Part shown: piece after piece, positions 1-7,769 of the stretch
How the letters are laid out: the number at the start of each line of letters is the position of its first letter
Position numbering within the stretch: the stretch's first letter is position 1
DNA from: an uncultured Verrucomicrobiota bacterium
GTDB taxonomy: Bacteria; Verrucomicrobiota; Verrucomicrobiia; Limisphaerales; UBA9464
Reading direction: 5' to 3'
Length of the DNA stretch: 46,769 bases
Assembly: GCA_903821635.1 (NCBI GenBank)
Contig: CAIJLV010000227.1
Location: 1 to 46,769, forward strand
Made by a program: the position numbers and the translations under genes
Notes under the pieces: model-generated
Told to the model about the DNA's origin: nothing
The model's input: the letters and a program-made list of their open reading frames with translations, nothing else
Databases searched by the model: none

Positions 1-1
1 A

Positions 2-529
2 GCAGCGAGCGCGACGGCGCGGCCGGCGCCGGAACTCCCTCGCTTTCAAGTTTTTATCGCCTACGACTGTCCCGCCAACGCCCAGCGCGCCCTGTTACTG
101 CTGGCCGGTTTGGCCGCCCATTTTCGCGAGGGGCTTGAAATCCACCACTCCCTCTGCCGGTTTGACCGTTTGTTCCAGCTCACCACCCGCGAAGCGGCCG
201 TGCGCGGGGCGGTGCAGGCCGACCTCGTAATCCTCGCCGCCAACGGCGAACAGGACTTGCCAGCTTCAGTCCGGGATTGGCTGGACGCTTGGACGGAGCA
301 AGCCGGGTCGGGCAGTGCCGCCTTGGTGGCGCTACTGGAACAACACCCGCCCACCGCCGCCGGCTGTTCGACCGTGCGGGCGTTTCTGGAGTCGCTGGCC
401 CCGGATTTGGGCGTGGCCCTGTTCGCGCGCGAATTCAACGTGCAACCGGACGCTTTCACGGCTGAAGCAGAGCCCGTGAGCCCACCTCGAACCCGACCAA
501 GCGTGACCCGAAACCCACCCGCCGCCTGA
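2..529 (+). CDS. Unrecognised protein, 5' truncated by window edge
   Basis: The frame is open from base 2 to a TGA at 527-529, giving 175 visible residues, so the true start lies outside the window. I do not recognise a named family. The protein opens with a hydrophobic beta-strand-like stretch (FQVFIAY) followed by a helix, then has a second core strand (ADLVILAANG), an arrangement resembling a small alpha/beta fold of receiver type but without the acidic pocket. The last 25 residues are rich in proline and arginine and look disordered. It lies 32 bases upstream of a stand-alone receiver protein on the same strand, so the two could be co-transcribed and act in the same signalling process; that is inference. 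Confidence 0.6.
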   Translation, partial: AASATARPAPELPRFQVFIAYDCPANAQRALLLLAGLAAHFREGLEIHHSLCRFDRLFQLTTREAAVRGAVQADLVILAANGEQDLPASVRDWLDAWTEQAGSGSAALVALLEQHPPTAAGCSTVRAFLESLAPDLGVALFAREFNVQPDAFTAEAEPVSPPRTRPSVTRNPPAA

Positions 530-561
530 GGTCACCCTCCCCCACCCAGCCCACCAAGACC

Positions 562-999
562 ATGACCACCACTGCGATCGAACCCACCGGCGGGTTGCCT
601 CTGGAAACGCCTTCGTTCCGGCCGGATGCGGCCCGCATTCTCTACGTCGATGACGAACCCTCGATTCGGGCTCTTGGCTCAATCATTCTGACCCGGGCCG
701 GCTATTCGGTGAAGACGGTGGCGGACGGCTTGGCGGCTTGGGACGCCTTGAACGCGGAACCGTTCGATCTCGTGGTTACGGATCACGACATGCCCGGCCT
801 GCTGGGGCTCAACCTCGTGGCGCGCGCCCGTTTGAACGGCCTGAAGACACCCTTCATCATCGCGTCGGGTTACACGGACCGTTTCCACGAGGCCGAGAAT
901 CGCTGGCTGGGCTTGGCCGCCCTGCTGCAAAAACCGTTCGGCCCGACGGAACTGGTCTCGACGGTGCTGCAGGTGTTGCAGGCTCCGGCTCAAACGTGA
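562..999 (+). CDS. Stand-alone response regulator receiver protein
   Basis: A 145-residue CheY-like receiver with no output domain. The acidic pair is D30-D31 (YVDDEP), the phosphoacceptor is D74 (VVTDHDMPG), the switch Ser/Thr is S102 (IIASGY) and the conserved lysine is K124 (LQKPF), so the phosphorylation site looks complete. Residues 1-22 are a flexible lead before the first strand. In this family a sensor histidine kinase phosphorylates the aspartate; no kinase gene is visible nearby, so the partner is unknown. It follows an unrecognised gene by 32 bases and converges with a prepilin-like gene whose stop is only 18 bases away, with the palindrome GGGCCCGGGCCC between them (1000-1011). 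Confidence 0.9.
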   Translation: MTTTAIEPTGGLPLETPSFRPDAARILYVDDEPSIRALGSIILTRAGYSVKTVADGLAAWDALNAEPFDLVVTDHDMPGLLGLNLVARARLNGLKTPFIIASGYTDRFHEAENRWLGLAALLQKPFGPTELVSTVLQVLQAPAQT

Positions 1000-1016
1000 G
1001 GGCCCGGGCCCCAATT

Positions 1017-1724
1017 TTAGGGGAACCACCGCAAGTCGGTGAGATTGGTCCGCCCCTTGTTGATCGTGTAGTCCCAATACACGGAGCTCGACCACCGGGC
1101 CGCATGCCCATCGAGGAACAGGAAGTTTGCGCCGCCCGCGTGTAGATTCGTGGCGGTAAACGTCCAACCGCCCACCGCCGGCAGGTTCTTCGAATCATAC
1201 AGCCAGACCAAGGTGCTGGGGTTCGGCATCCCGCCGAGCGTGGGAGGCGTCGGTGCCTCAAAATCCCCCGTGTTGTCGGCGTAAGCGTTCAAGCAGTAAT
1301 GGAACAGATTATTGCCGTTGCTGCGGCGCGCATTACTCGGACACAGCCACACCGTGCGGCCGGGCGCGGCTTGGGCATTGGTGCGCCACGCCTGTGCGTG
1401 GTAACGCGGCAAACCCAGCACCTCGGGCAGTTGGATATACCAACCGGTGTTCGTCTGCGTCGCGATCGGATTCGGAAACCCCTCGGGCGGCAGGCGATCG
1501 CCTTGATCAGTCGCGTAGAGATGCGTCGCCAGACCCCACTGTTTCAAATGGTTCAAACACACAATCTGCTGCGCCTTGGCCTTCGCCCGACTCAGCGCAG
1601 GCAACAGCAGCGCCGCTAGAATTGCGATGATGGCAATGACCACCAACAGTTCGATCAAAGTGAAGGCCGAGGGACGGGGGAATGCAGGTTGGATAGAGGG
1701 CGCAGCCACAGCGTTTGGGACCAC
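1017..1724 (-). CDS. Prepilin-type protein with H-X9-DG motif
   Basis: A 235-residue type IV pilin/type II secretion pseudopilin-like protein. A 20-residue leader ends in Ala before [19 protein letters not shown], the classical methylated first helix with Glu at mature position 5, which a prepilin peptidase would process at A20/F21. The carboxyl end carries the H-X9-DG motif (H195, D205-G206) that typifies the large family of such proteins in Planctomycetes and Verrucomicrobia. A Cys pair at about 128 and 144 may form a disulfide. The start is GTG: an in-frame TAG lies two codons upstream and no ATG precedes the leader. These genes occur in many copies per genome, and the role of individual members is generally unknown. 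No pilus assembly genes are nearby. Confidence 0.88.
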   Translation of the reverse strand: MVPNAVAAPSIQPAFPRPSAFTLIELLVVIAIIAILAALLLPALSRAKAKAQQIVCLNHLKQWGLATHLYATDQGDRLPPEGFPNPIATQTNTGWYIQLPEVLGLPRYHAQAWRTNAQAAPGRTVWLCPSNARRSNGNNLFHYCLNAYADNTGDFEAPTPPTLGGMPNPSTLVWLYDSKNLPAVGGWTFTATNLHAGGANFLFLDGHAARWSSSVYWDYTINKGRTNLTDLRWFP

Positions 1725-1828
1725 TAGCTAACCGCGAGACAATGACATCGGCAAGCCTCACCACGCGTCGGGGCCACGCCCGCGGCTGTATCTCGTCGGT
1801 TGCGCCCGGGTGAGAACGCAGCCGCCCC

Positions 1829-3481
1829 TCACTTTCGGCGGGTGCGAATCTGCGCCGGCCGGGCGTGAAAATCCTCCGCCAATTCGGTCGCGTCCACATC
1901 CAGCAAAGGTTCGGTCGGCGGAGACAGGTTCAGCGCCCGAAGTGCGGCGGCCAGTTCATCGGCCGAGCCAGGACGCAGTTCCGGATCCTTCGCCAACAGG
2001 CGCTGGAGCAGGCGGCCCAAACCCGAATCCGCCTCCAGTCCTGCGGGCAGCGAGGGCAAGGGCTGGGCTTGGTGCGCCCACACGATGGCTTTCGGGGAAT
2101 CGCCGGCAAACACGGGCTTGCCCGTCAGGAGAAACCACGCCACGCAACCCAGCGAATAAAGGTCCGCGCGACCGTCAATTTCAGCATCCTCTCGGGTCAG
2201 TTCCGGCGCCATGAAGTGCGGTGAACCCGTAAATAGGTCCGGCCGTTCCCCGATGCGGGATTGCCCGAGTGATTCGCGCACCACGGCCAAGCCGAAATCG
2301 AGCACCTTGACTACTTCGCGGTGTAGTCCCTGACGCGTGAGGAAGAGATTTTCCGGCTTCAGATCGCGATGCACCAAACCAAACGAATGCGCTTCGGCCA
2401 ACGAGTCACAGACCTCCAACAGCCACGCCACCACGCGCCCGGTGGGCGGCGGTCCGAAACGCTCCAGCACCCGGTGCAGCGGCAGACCGCGGAGCAACTC
2501 CATCACGTAAAAGATCTGGCCGTCATCCGTGCGGCCGTAGTCGAAGACTTGCACCGTGTGGGCGGAAGTGAGCCGCGCGGCGAGTTTGGCCTCCTGCTGG
2601 TAGCGGGCGAGCGTGCGCTCCACTTGCTCGGGCGACCCGGCGTGCTGCCGAAGCAAGGCTGCATCCACTAACTTGATGGCCGCGGGTCGGGCCAGGGTGC
2701 GATGGGAAGCCTGCCAGACTTCGCCCATGCCGCCGTGGCCCAACCGCCGTTCAAGCTGGTAAGAACCGAGTTCCTGCACTTCGCCGCGAGCCGTGGCCAA
2801 TTGCCGGGCCATGGCCTGCACGCGGCGGCGTTCCCGTTCGCGCTGGATTACGATCGCCACCGCGACGATTGCGCAAATCCAAGTCGAGGTATTCGCCACA
2901 ATCATGCGCCGGGCCAGTTGCGGCGGGGTGTGCGGACCGCCGGCGTGCCCAGTGACGATCAAGAGCGCAAGCACCACGGGGGAGACGAGGCTGGAGAAAA
3001 TCAGCAGCGCGTAGTGCAACAGGGGCGGCGCCGCCACCAGCAACGCGAACAACAGCACGATCACGGCATTCCACCCGGGCCGCAGGCCGACGGGCAAGGG
3101 ACTGGTCAGCAACTTTGCACTGAACCAAGCCGACAACAGACCGTGGGCCACGAACAGCGCCGAACCCGCGACCAAGACGAGGACCGACCGACGGCGATAA
3201 TTGACCAGCGCCGCGACCCCAAGGCAGGCAAAGATCAGCCCTTCCATGAACGCCCTGGACCCGGCCTCTGCTCCCGCTGCCGAACTTGGACTGGTCCAGA
3301 GCCGCTGCAGTTCGATCGCCAGCAGGCTGAGAGCAAGGATGCCGCCCAAGCTCACGGCGAAACGGATCACGCCCGAGGCGGTATCCTCCGGTCCACCGAT
3401 CAAATTCAGTGAACTGCCGGCGCCAGAAATGGCGACCGGCGCTTTCCGGGGGGGGGCAATGCTTGGACCAGGAGACGGCAT
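1829..3481 (-). CDS. Membrane-anchored serine/threonine protein kinase
   Basis: A 550-residue protein with about six hydrophobic helices in residues 41-213, then a Hanks-type kinase domain from about 240 to 515. Visible kinase features are the glycine loop LGHGGMGEV (248-256), the lysine in AAIK (K270), HRDLKPEN (371-378, catalytic D373), DFG (395-397) and APE (425-427), so it should be active. The layout is the reverse of PknB-type receptors, where the kinase is amino-terminal and a single helix leads to an outer sensor; here the membrane part comes first and the kinase faces the cytoplasm. The ATG at 3481 was chosen because longer versions would run into the upstream gene, which ends at 3547. 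It is probably co-transcribed with that amidohydrolase. Substrates are unknown. Confidence 0.9.
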   Translation of the reverse strand: MPSPGPSIAPPRKAPVAISGAGSSLNLIGGPEDTASGVIRFAVSLGGILALSLLAIELQRLWTSPSSAAGAEAGSRAFMEGLIFACLGVAALVNYRRRSVLVLVAGSALFVAHGLLSAWFSAKLLTSPLPVGLRPGWNAVIVLLFALLVAAPPLLHYALLIFSSLVSPVVLALLIVTGHAGGPHTPPQLARRMIVANTSTWICAIVAVAIVIQRERERRRVQAMARQLATARGEVQELGSYQLERRLGHGGMGEVWQASHRTLARPAAIKLVDAALLRQHAGSPEQVERTLARYQQEAKLAARLTSAHTVQVFDYGRTDDGQIFYVMELLRGLPLHRVLERFGPPPTGRVVAWLLEVCDSLAEAHSFGLVHRDLKPENLFLTRQGLHREVVKVLDFGLAVVRESLGQSRIGERPDLFTGSPHFMAPELTREDAEIDGRADLYSLGCVAWFLLTGKPVFAGDSPKAIVWAHQAQPLPSLPAGLEADSGLGRLLQRLLAKDPELRPGSADELAAALRALNLSPPTEPLLDVDATELAEDFHARPAQIRTRRK

Positions 3482-3546
3482 CGTGAACAACCGGCGCAGG
3501 CTGCCCCAAAGCTCATTGAATGCAAACCCCGCATGGCTGGACTCCC

Positions 3547-5295
3547 TCAGTGGGTGAACTCCAACCAACCGAACCGGTTCGGCGTGTGAAAGCTGCTGCT
3601 CAGCACGGGATTCGACGCGAGGAAGGCTTGGTTCGCCCGGTCGATGCGATACAGGTTGGCCCGCCAGCGAGTGCCCGCGACGGGCCGGGTTTCGCTGAGC
3701 GCGGCGAGCGGAATCCGCACTTCGCAGGTCCAGACTTGGCGGCGCGGGTCCACGCGGACCTGCCATTCCATGCCGCTACTCCAGCCGAAGTCGAAGTCCG
3801 GCCGGCGAATGCGCAGATCCAGCGCCTCATTGTTGGGTGCCCATTCGTATTCCGTGTAGTGGTCCAGTTTGGCCGGGTCCGGAGCGCAAAAGAACTCGAC
3901 GACGTCCCGATCCCACAGCGCCGCGGCTTTATCCACCCGCTCGCCTTGCTTGGGCGGACCGTAGTCGGTGAGCGTGGTGAACGGGCTTTCGTAGGCCAAG
4001 TAGAGGAACTGGTCCGACCACAACGCCCGACACGTCGTGCTGATTTCAGGCCGGACTTGGCCGTCCGCGCACTGCTGCTCTAAAGGAAACGGCACCGCAA
4101 CCGCCCAAGCCGCATCCTGCAACCGTCCATCGGGGCGAAAGTCGCGGGTGAGGTGTTTTGCCCGCAGCGTCGTCAAGGGCAGCGAGCGCACCAGCAGGCG
4201 CCGGGCATTGTCGAAATAGAGCTTTCGCAACACGCTTGGCGGCAGCCCGATGGAGCTAATGTTCCAGTCGCCCTGGATCGGCGTCATGTGCGGCCAAGCG
4301 CGGTCGTGAGTCTCCAGCCAGCGCCATTCCTGGTCGTAGAACTTGGCCGCGTCGTCATCGGTGGGTTGCTCCCCGGCGCCGGCCGAGCCGAGAATAAGTT
4401 GGCCATAAACTTGGAAGTCGGTGGCAAAAAAGATTCGATCCTGATGCTTGAGGAACAGGCGGCGCAGCTTCTCCGGGTCGTGCCGCCCCAGCTCGGGAAT
4501 CCGTGCGGCGAGGTCCACATTCAGGTTGGGATGGGCGTCCAACTGCCGCTCCACCCAGTCGAGGTCCTCGGCGTTGTTGCCGAAATGAACCCCGACAAAC
4601 GTCGTCCGGGGCTGCCGCGTTATCACCCGCTCGAGGGCGCCGAGCAGTTCGGCCCGGGCGGGAAACTGCTGCGGGTCACCAAACCACCAGTTCTTGTGAT
4701 CCTTCAGCTCCTTCCAACGCTCGTTCTGCTGGTTGTAGGGCAGCCAAAAGGCGCGCGGATCGGCAACGTGAATGCTGACCGGCAGGCCGAGTTCGCCGCA
4801 GCGCCGCCAGACGCCGTCGAGCTTAGGATCGTCGATGCGGATCAACTCGCCCCGAGCGTCCCGAAGCGACAAGCCCAGGCGCTTGTATTCCTTCAATCCG
4901 GCCGCCCCGAGGGCGTGAGCTCGCTCAACCTGTTTGACGGCGCGGGCGGCGAAATCGGGGTCATCCCAACCCGTGTAATCGAGGTTGAAATACAACACCG
5001 CCCGGCCTGGCGCGAGGCGTTCGGTCAGCGCTTGGGTCCGCTCAAAGGGAGACGTCTCCCCGGGCTTTGCGCTCACAGTGCCGCCGCTGAGATTCACGCC
5101 AACGCCAACACCGACACGGTCCATGAGCCGCAACCAGCGGGTGAGGTGTTCCTCGGTGCCGTGGACGTGCTGGTGGAGGTCGATGACGCGGTGTTCTTGG
5201 CGCCACCGGGCAGGCAACTCCGGCAGTTGGCCCACGGCGGTCAGTGCAGCCCAGCCGGCCAAAGCCAAGGCGCGCGCGACGAAGGGGATTTGCAT
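3547..5295 (-). CDS. Secreted amidohydrolase with C-terminal CBM9-like domain
   Basis: A 582-residue protein starting at ATG 5295, which gives a signal peptide (MQIPFVARALALAGWAALTAVG); a GTG 15 codons upstream is less likely. Residues 35-370 resemble the amidohydrolase-2 TIM barrel: HQH at 41-43, K135 (GLKEY), H176 (SIHVADP), H237 (GVHFGN) and D293 (ATDF) fit the usual metal ligands and catalytic acid. Residues from about 379 to the end look like a family-9 carbohydrate-binding or DOMON-like beta sandwich (AALWSDQFLYLAYES-type strands, a DVVEFF motif). The family hydrolyses or decarboxylates ring and ester substrates; the binding domain suggests a sugar-linked or polymer-linked substrate outside the cytoplasm. 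It lies 65 bases upstream of the membrane kinase gene. Confidence 0.85.
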   Translation of the reverse strand: MQIPFVARALALAGWAALTAVGQLPELPARWRQEHRVIDLHQHVHGTEEHLTRWLRLMDRVGVGVGVNLSGGTVSAKPGETSPFERTQALTERLAPGRAVLYFNLDYTGWDDPDFAARAVKQVERAHALGAAGLKEYKRLGLSLRDARGELIRIDDPKLDGVWRRCGELGLPVSIHVADPRAFWLPYNQQNERWKELKDHKNWWFGDPQQFPARAELLGALERVITRQPRTTFVGVHFGNNAEDLDWVERQLDAHPNLNVDLAARIPELGRHDPEKLRRLFLKHQDRIFFATDFQVYGQLILGSAGAGEQPTDDDAAKFYDQEWRWLETHDRAWPHMTPIQGDWNISSIGLPPSVLRKLYFDNARRLLVRSLPLTTLRAKHLTRDFRPDGRLQDAAWAVAVPFPLEQQCADGQVRPEISTTCRALWSDQFLYLAYESPFTTLTDYGPPKQGERVDKAAALWDRDVVEFFCAPDPAKLDHYTEYEWAPNNEALDLRIRRPDFDFGWSSGMEWQVRVDPRRQVWTCEVRIPLAALSETRPVAGTRWRANLYRIDRANQAFLASNPVLSSSFHTPNRFGWLEFTH

Positions 5296-5449
5296 GGCCA
5301 AACGGGACTTCAGCCGGGGCCGAGTAGCCAGCGAATTCACCCGATCCCCGCGGCCCCTGACCCGCAGCCCACCCAGAGGCCAGATGGGACGATTTCTCGG
5401 GCGCGGCGCGGCTCAGGCGAGCCTGCACCATGGCCCAGTTTTTCAGCCG

Positions 5450-6568
5450 CTATTGAATGTCCTTGTTCAAGATCCGCCACACCGGCCCGATTTTTTTGGC
5501 TTTGATCTCTTTCTTCTCAATCGCGTTCAGCACGTCCGATTCGGAAATCTTGAGGATTACCGCGACTTCGGCCGGCGTGAGCCATTCCGCGGCCGAAGCC
5601 GGGGCCGGGGCCGGGGCCGGCGTTGGCGCTGGCGCCGGAGTGGGGGCCACAACCACCGGCTGGGGCACGGGAGTGGGGGGCGGCGCTGGGGCGACGACCG
5701 GGGGCGGGGCGACGACCACCGGTTGAGCCGGGGCCACCGGAGCGGGAGCGGGAGCGGGAGCCGGGGCGGGGGCCGCGGGTTGAGGAACTGCAGGCGGGGC
5801 GAACACGTTGGGCACGCTATCGATGTCTTTTTGCAGGCCGGCTGTGCTCGCACCGACCGCGTCACCCAAGGCACCACTGAGCCCCCTCAAGCCGCCGAGC
5901 AGCGTGTTCACCCGGGCACTCGTGCGTTCCGATTTCGCCTTTTCCAAGGCCGCGACTTGGCTGTCCAAGAGCACCTTGGTGGCCAGATATTTTTCATCCC
6001 CCTCCAGCGCCAAGTCCTTTTGCTCGCCCCGCAGGGTCCCGATTTGTTCGGACTCAAAGGCCTTGATCGCCCCCAGTGAACCATTGGGGCGGACGCTAAA
6101 GCTGTCCTGAATGGTCAGGAAGGCGCCCTTCTCCTGCTTTTTCATGAGATACCGCGAATTCATCTTCTGGGCGGCCAACTGCTGCTGCATGCCCGTGGGC
6201 AGCGCCCGGCCAGCCGCTTGGAATTCCGCCACCTGATACCGAGGTTCATCGCATTCGAGTTGCACGGAAAATTCCACCACCCGGACGCCGTTCTTATTCG
6301 TGACCCACAGGTCCGCTTCTTTGAGCTGGGACAAACCCTTGGGCACGCTTTCCGAGACATGTTTGCGGGCCTTTTGCAAAAGCACCGGGTCCGGGACGAC
6401 CACCCCGACGGACCCGACGGCCGGCGCCGGAGCTTGGGCTCCGAGGCGGGACGGCGCCGTCAGCAAGGCCAGCCCCACGAGCCAAAGAGCCAGCCGATCC
6501 CCGGAAAGGGAACGCCAAGAGGGACGTGTGCGCGCCCAGCGAGGGCGGGTATTTTTCAGGGGCAACAT
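5450..6568 (-). CDS. Putative exported or membrane protein with C-terminal excisionase-type HTH
   Basis: A 372-residue protein. Residues 1-24 are strongly basic, followed by a hydrophobic stretch (LALWLVGLALLTA, about 26-38) and an Ala-rich site (GAQA), resembling a long signal peptide or a membrane anchor. Residues 50-250 form a mixed alpha/beta region with a possible coiled coil at about 195-220. Residues 258-325 are a Pro/Ala/Val linker built of PAPAP repeats. Residues 328-370 match the helix-turn-helix of excisionase-like proteins (WLTPAEVAVILKISESDV, then the wing VWRILNKDI). A DNA-binding fold behind an export-type amino terminus is odd: it may face the cytoplasm if the anchor is inverted, or bind something else. 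ATG 6568 was chosen because the open frame upstream has no coding character. Confidence 0.75.
   Translation of the reverse strand: MLPLKNTRPRWARTRPSWRSLSGDRLALWLVGLALLTAPSRLGAQAPAPAVGSVGVVVPDPVLLQKARKHVSESVPKGLSQLKEADLWVTNKNGVRVVEFSVQLECDEPRYQVAEFQAAGRALPTGMQQQLAAQKMNSRYLMKKQEKGAFLTIQDSFSVRPNGSLGAIKAFESEQIGTLRGEQKDLALEGDEKYLATKVLLDSQVAALEKAKSERTSARVNTLLGGLRGLSGALGDAVGASTAGLQKDIDSVPNVFAPPAVPQPAAPAPAPAPAPAPVAPAQPVVVAPPPVVAPAPPPTPVPQPVVVAPTPAPAPTPAPAPAPASAAEWLTPAEVAVILKISESDVLNAIEKKEIKAKKIGPVWRILNKDIQ
5599..5780. repeat. GC-rich hexanucleotide repeats coding a Pro/Ala linker
   Basis: On the + strand there are runs of GGGGCC (about three units near 5599-5620) and of GGAGCG (about three units near 5731-5752), with further degenerate units to about 5780. 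They lie inside the gene for the exported helix-turn-helix protein and encode its PAPAP-rich linker. Because each unit is six bases, gain or loss of units would change the linker length without breaking the reading frame. Confidence 0.7.
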
Positions 6569-6702
6569 GGTGGGTGAAGTTAAGAACCGCTTGAGACTCA
6601 AAAAATCCAAATAACCAACGGAGGCAAGTGGGAAATCCCCGAAGCCGAGGCCCAGCTCTCGGGACCACTCGACCAAGGGCCCAGCACACCGACGTCGTCC
6701 GC

Positions 6703-7437
6703 TTACGGTAGTTCGGCCAACCGCAGGTGGCGCCAGCGGATTTCCAAGGGCTGCGGGTTGGTCTTCACGCCGTGCACTTGGAGTCCGATGAAGCCGGCGG
6801 TCAACGCGCCGTCGTGCAGGTCGGTGGCCGGCACGCCGTTGAGCCACGTCTGCAAATGATCGCCACGGGCTTCGAGGCGCAGCGTGTTCCAGTCGTTGGC
6901 GCGGTAAGCCTGGCGGGCGGGCTCGTTCTTCGTGAGGTCCTGCAACCAGCCGCGGCGGCCCTCCTCGTAGAGCCCGGCGGTCCACGCGCGCGCACTGGGA
7001 TCGATCTCGGCTTGATAGCCATAGACGCGGCCCTTGGGTGGGGAGTTGGTCTTGCCGTTCCATACGATGCGATCGGCGGCGGTGCCCGCGCTCACGCGGC
7101 TGCGGAACTGGATGCCGGAGTTCAGTCCGGTCATGGGCTTGAACTCAAGCGTGAGCACGAAGTTGGTGAAGCTGCGTTCGGTGCAGAGAAACGAATTAGG
7201 CGTGTTCGGGGTGGCGCGGCCCACGATTTCGCCGCTCTCCACGGAATAGGTCGCCTTGCCCCCGTGCTGCACCCAGCCGGTCAGGTCTTGGCCGTTGAAG
7301 AGGGCCACGGACGTTTCGCGCGCCGTGGCGCAACCGGCGCTGGCGAGAAGGGCGACGGTGACAGCGGTGCAAAGGAGAGAAGGTAATAAGGGAGGCATGG
7401 TGATCAGTGGTCGACGCCATTTCTCAGGCGGCGTCAT
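6703..7437 (-). CDS. DUF1080 (3-keto-disaccharide hydrolase-like) lipoprotein
   Basis: A 244-residue exported protein with a concanavalin-like beta sandwich typical of DUF1080: FNGQDLTGWVQHGG near the start of the mature part, LEFKPMTGLNSGIQFRS in the core and QVHGVKTNPQPLEIRWRHLRL at the end. Characterised members hydrolyse 3-keto-glucosides made by Gfo/Idh/MocA oxidoreductases; such an oxidoreductase lies in this window at 14384-15718. ATG 7437 gives a basic amino terminus (KWRRP), a hydrophobic core and a cysteine at 36 (ASAGC) as a likely lipidation site, and is preceded by GGAAAG at good spacing. The alternative ATG at 7398 lacks positive charge. The start overlaps the end of the small upstream gene by 14 bases, suggesting translational coupling. 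Confidence 0.88.
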   Translation of the reverse strand: MTPPEKWRRPLITMPPLLPSLLCTAVTVALLASAGCATARETSVALFNGQDLTGWVQHGGKATYSVESGEIVGRATPNTPNSFLCTERSFTNFVLTLEFKPMTGLNSGIQFRSRVSAGTAADRIVWNGKTNSPPKGRVYGYQAEIDPSARAWTAGLYEEGRRGWLQDLTKNEPARQAYRANDWNTLRLEARGDHLQTWLNGVPATDLHDGALTAGFIGLQVHGVKTNPQPLEIRWRHLRLAELP

Positions 7438-7711
7438 TGAATCTTTCCGGTGACGGGAAACGAGCCGAGCCGGCTGCGGCGGGCAAGCGCACGTCGTGAA
7501 GGTTGCGCTCACGCAGGTAAATTTGAAAAACCTCTCCAGTGGTGACGTTCCGTGCTGTCTGGTCGGCCTCAATGACGGTGGGGACGAATTCTATGATGTC
7601 GCCAAAATGCAGCCCGGTCATCGGCGGGCGGAACACCAAAAAGATGTCGCTGCCGCTTCGTGCATCGCAGTAAGGCAGCGCCAGATTGAGCTTCTTAATA
7701 GTCGCACACAT
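7424..7711 (-). CDS. Small unrecognised protein coupled to DUF1080 gene
   Basis: A 95-residue open frame starting with ATG at 7711. I do not recognise the family. The sequence has normal protein character rather than the Arg/Pro-rich look of shadow frames: alternating hydrophobic strands (SDIFLVFRPPM, HFGDIIEFVP, EVFQIYLRE) suggest a small all-beta fold, with two cysteines in the first 16 residues. It sits between ffh (58 bases upstream) and the DUF1080 gene, whose start lies inside its last codons. That overlap is the main argument that it is real and expressed with its neighbour. Function cannot be assigned. Confidence 0.55.
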   Translation of the reverse strand: MCATIKKLNLALPYCDARSGSDIFLVFRPPMTGLHFGDIIEFVPTVIEADQTARNVTTGEVFQIYLRERNLHDVRLPAAAGSARFPSPERFNDAA

Positions 7712-7769
7712 GACGCCTAACCATCTCCCTTCGCCTTGAACCGCGCTTACTGACTACTCCCCACCCCGT

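Noticed and set aside
1000..1011. Palindrome GGGCCCGGGCCC between convergent genes as a terminator
   Set aside because: It has no loop and no proper T run, so a hairpin of this kind is unconvincing.
4153..6079. Long plus-strand frames of 450 and 364 codons
   Set aside because: They lie opposite the amidohydrolase and the helix-turn-helix protein and have no recognisable motif; the second contains Arg/Gly repeats produced by the GC-rich linker repeats.
6569..7063. Upstream extension of the helix-turn-helix gene to 7063
   Set aside because: The extension overlaps the DUF1080 gene in another frame and reads as Arg/Pro-rich non-coding sequence; ATG 6568 fits a hydrophobic amino terminus.
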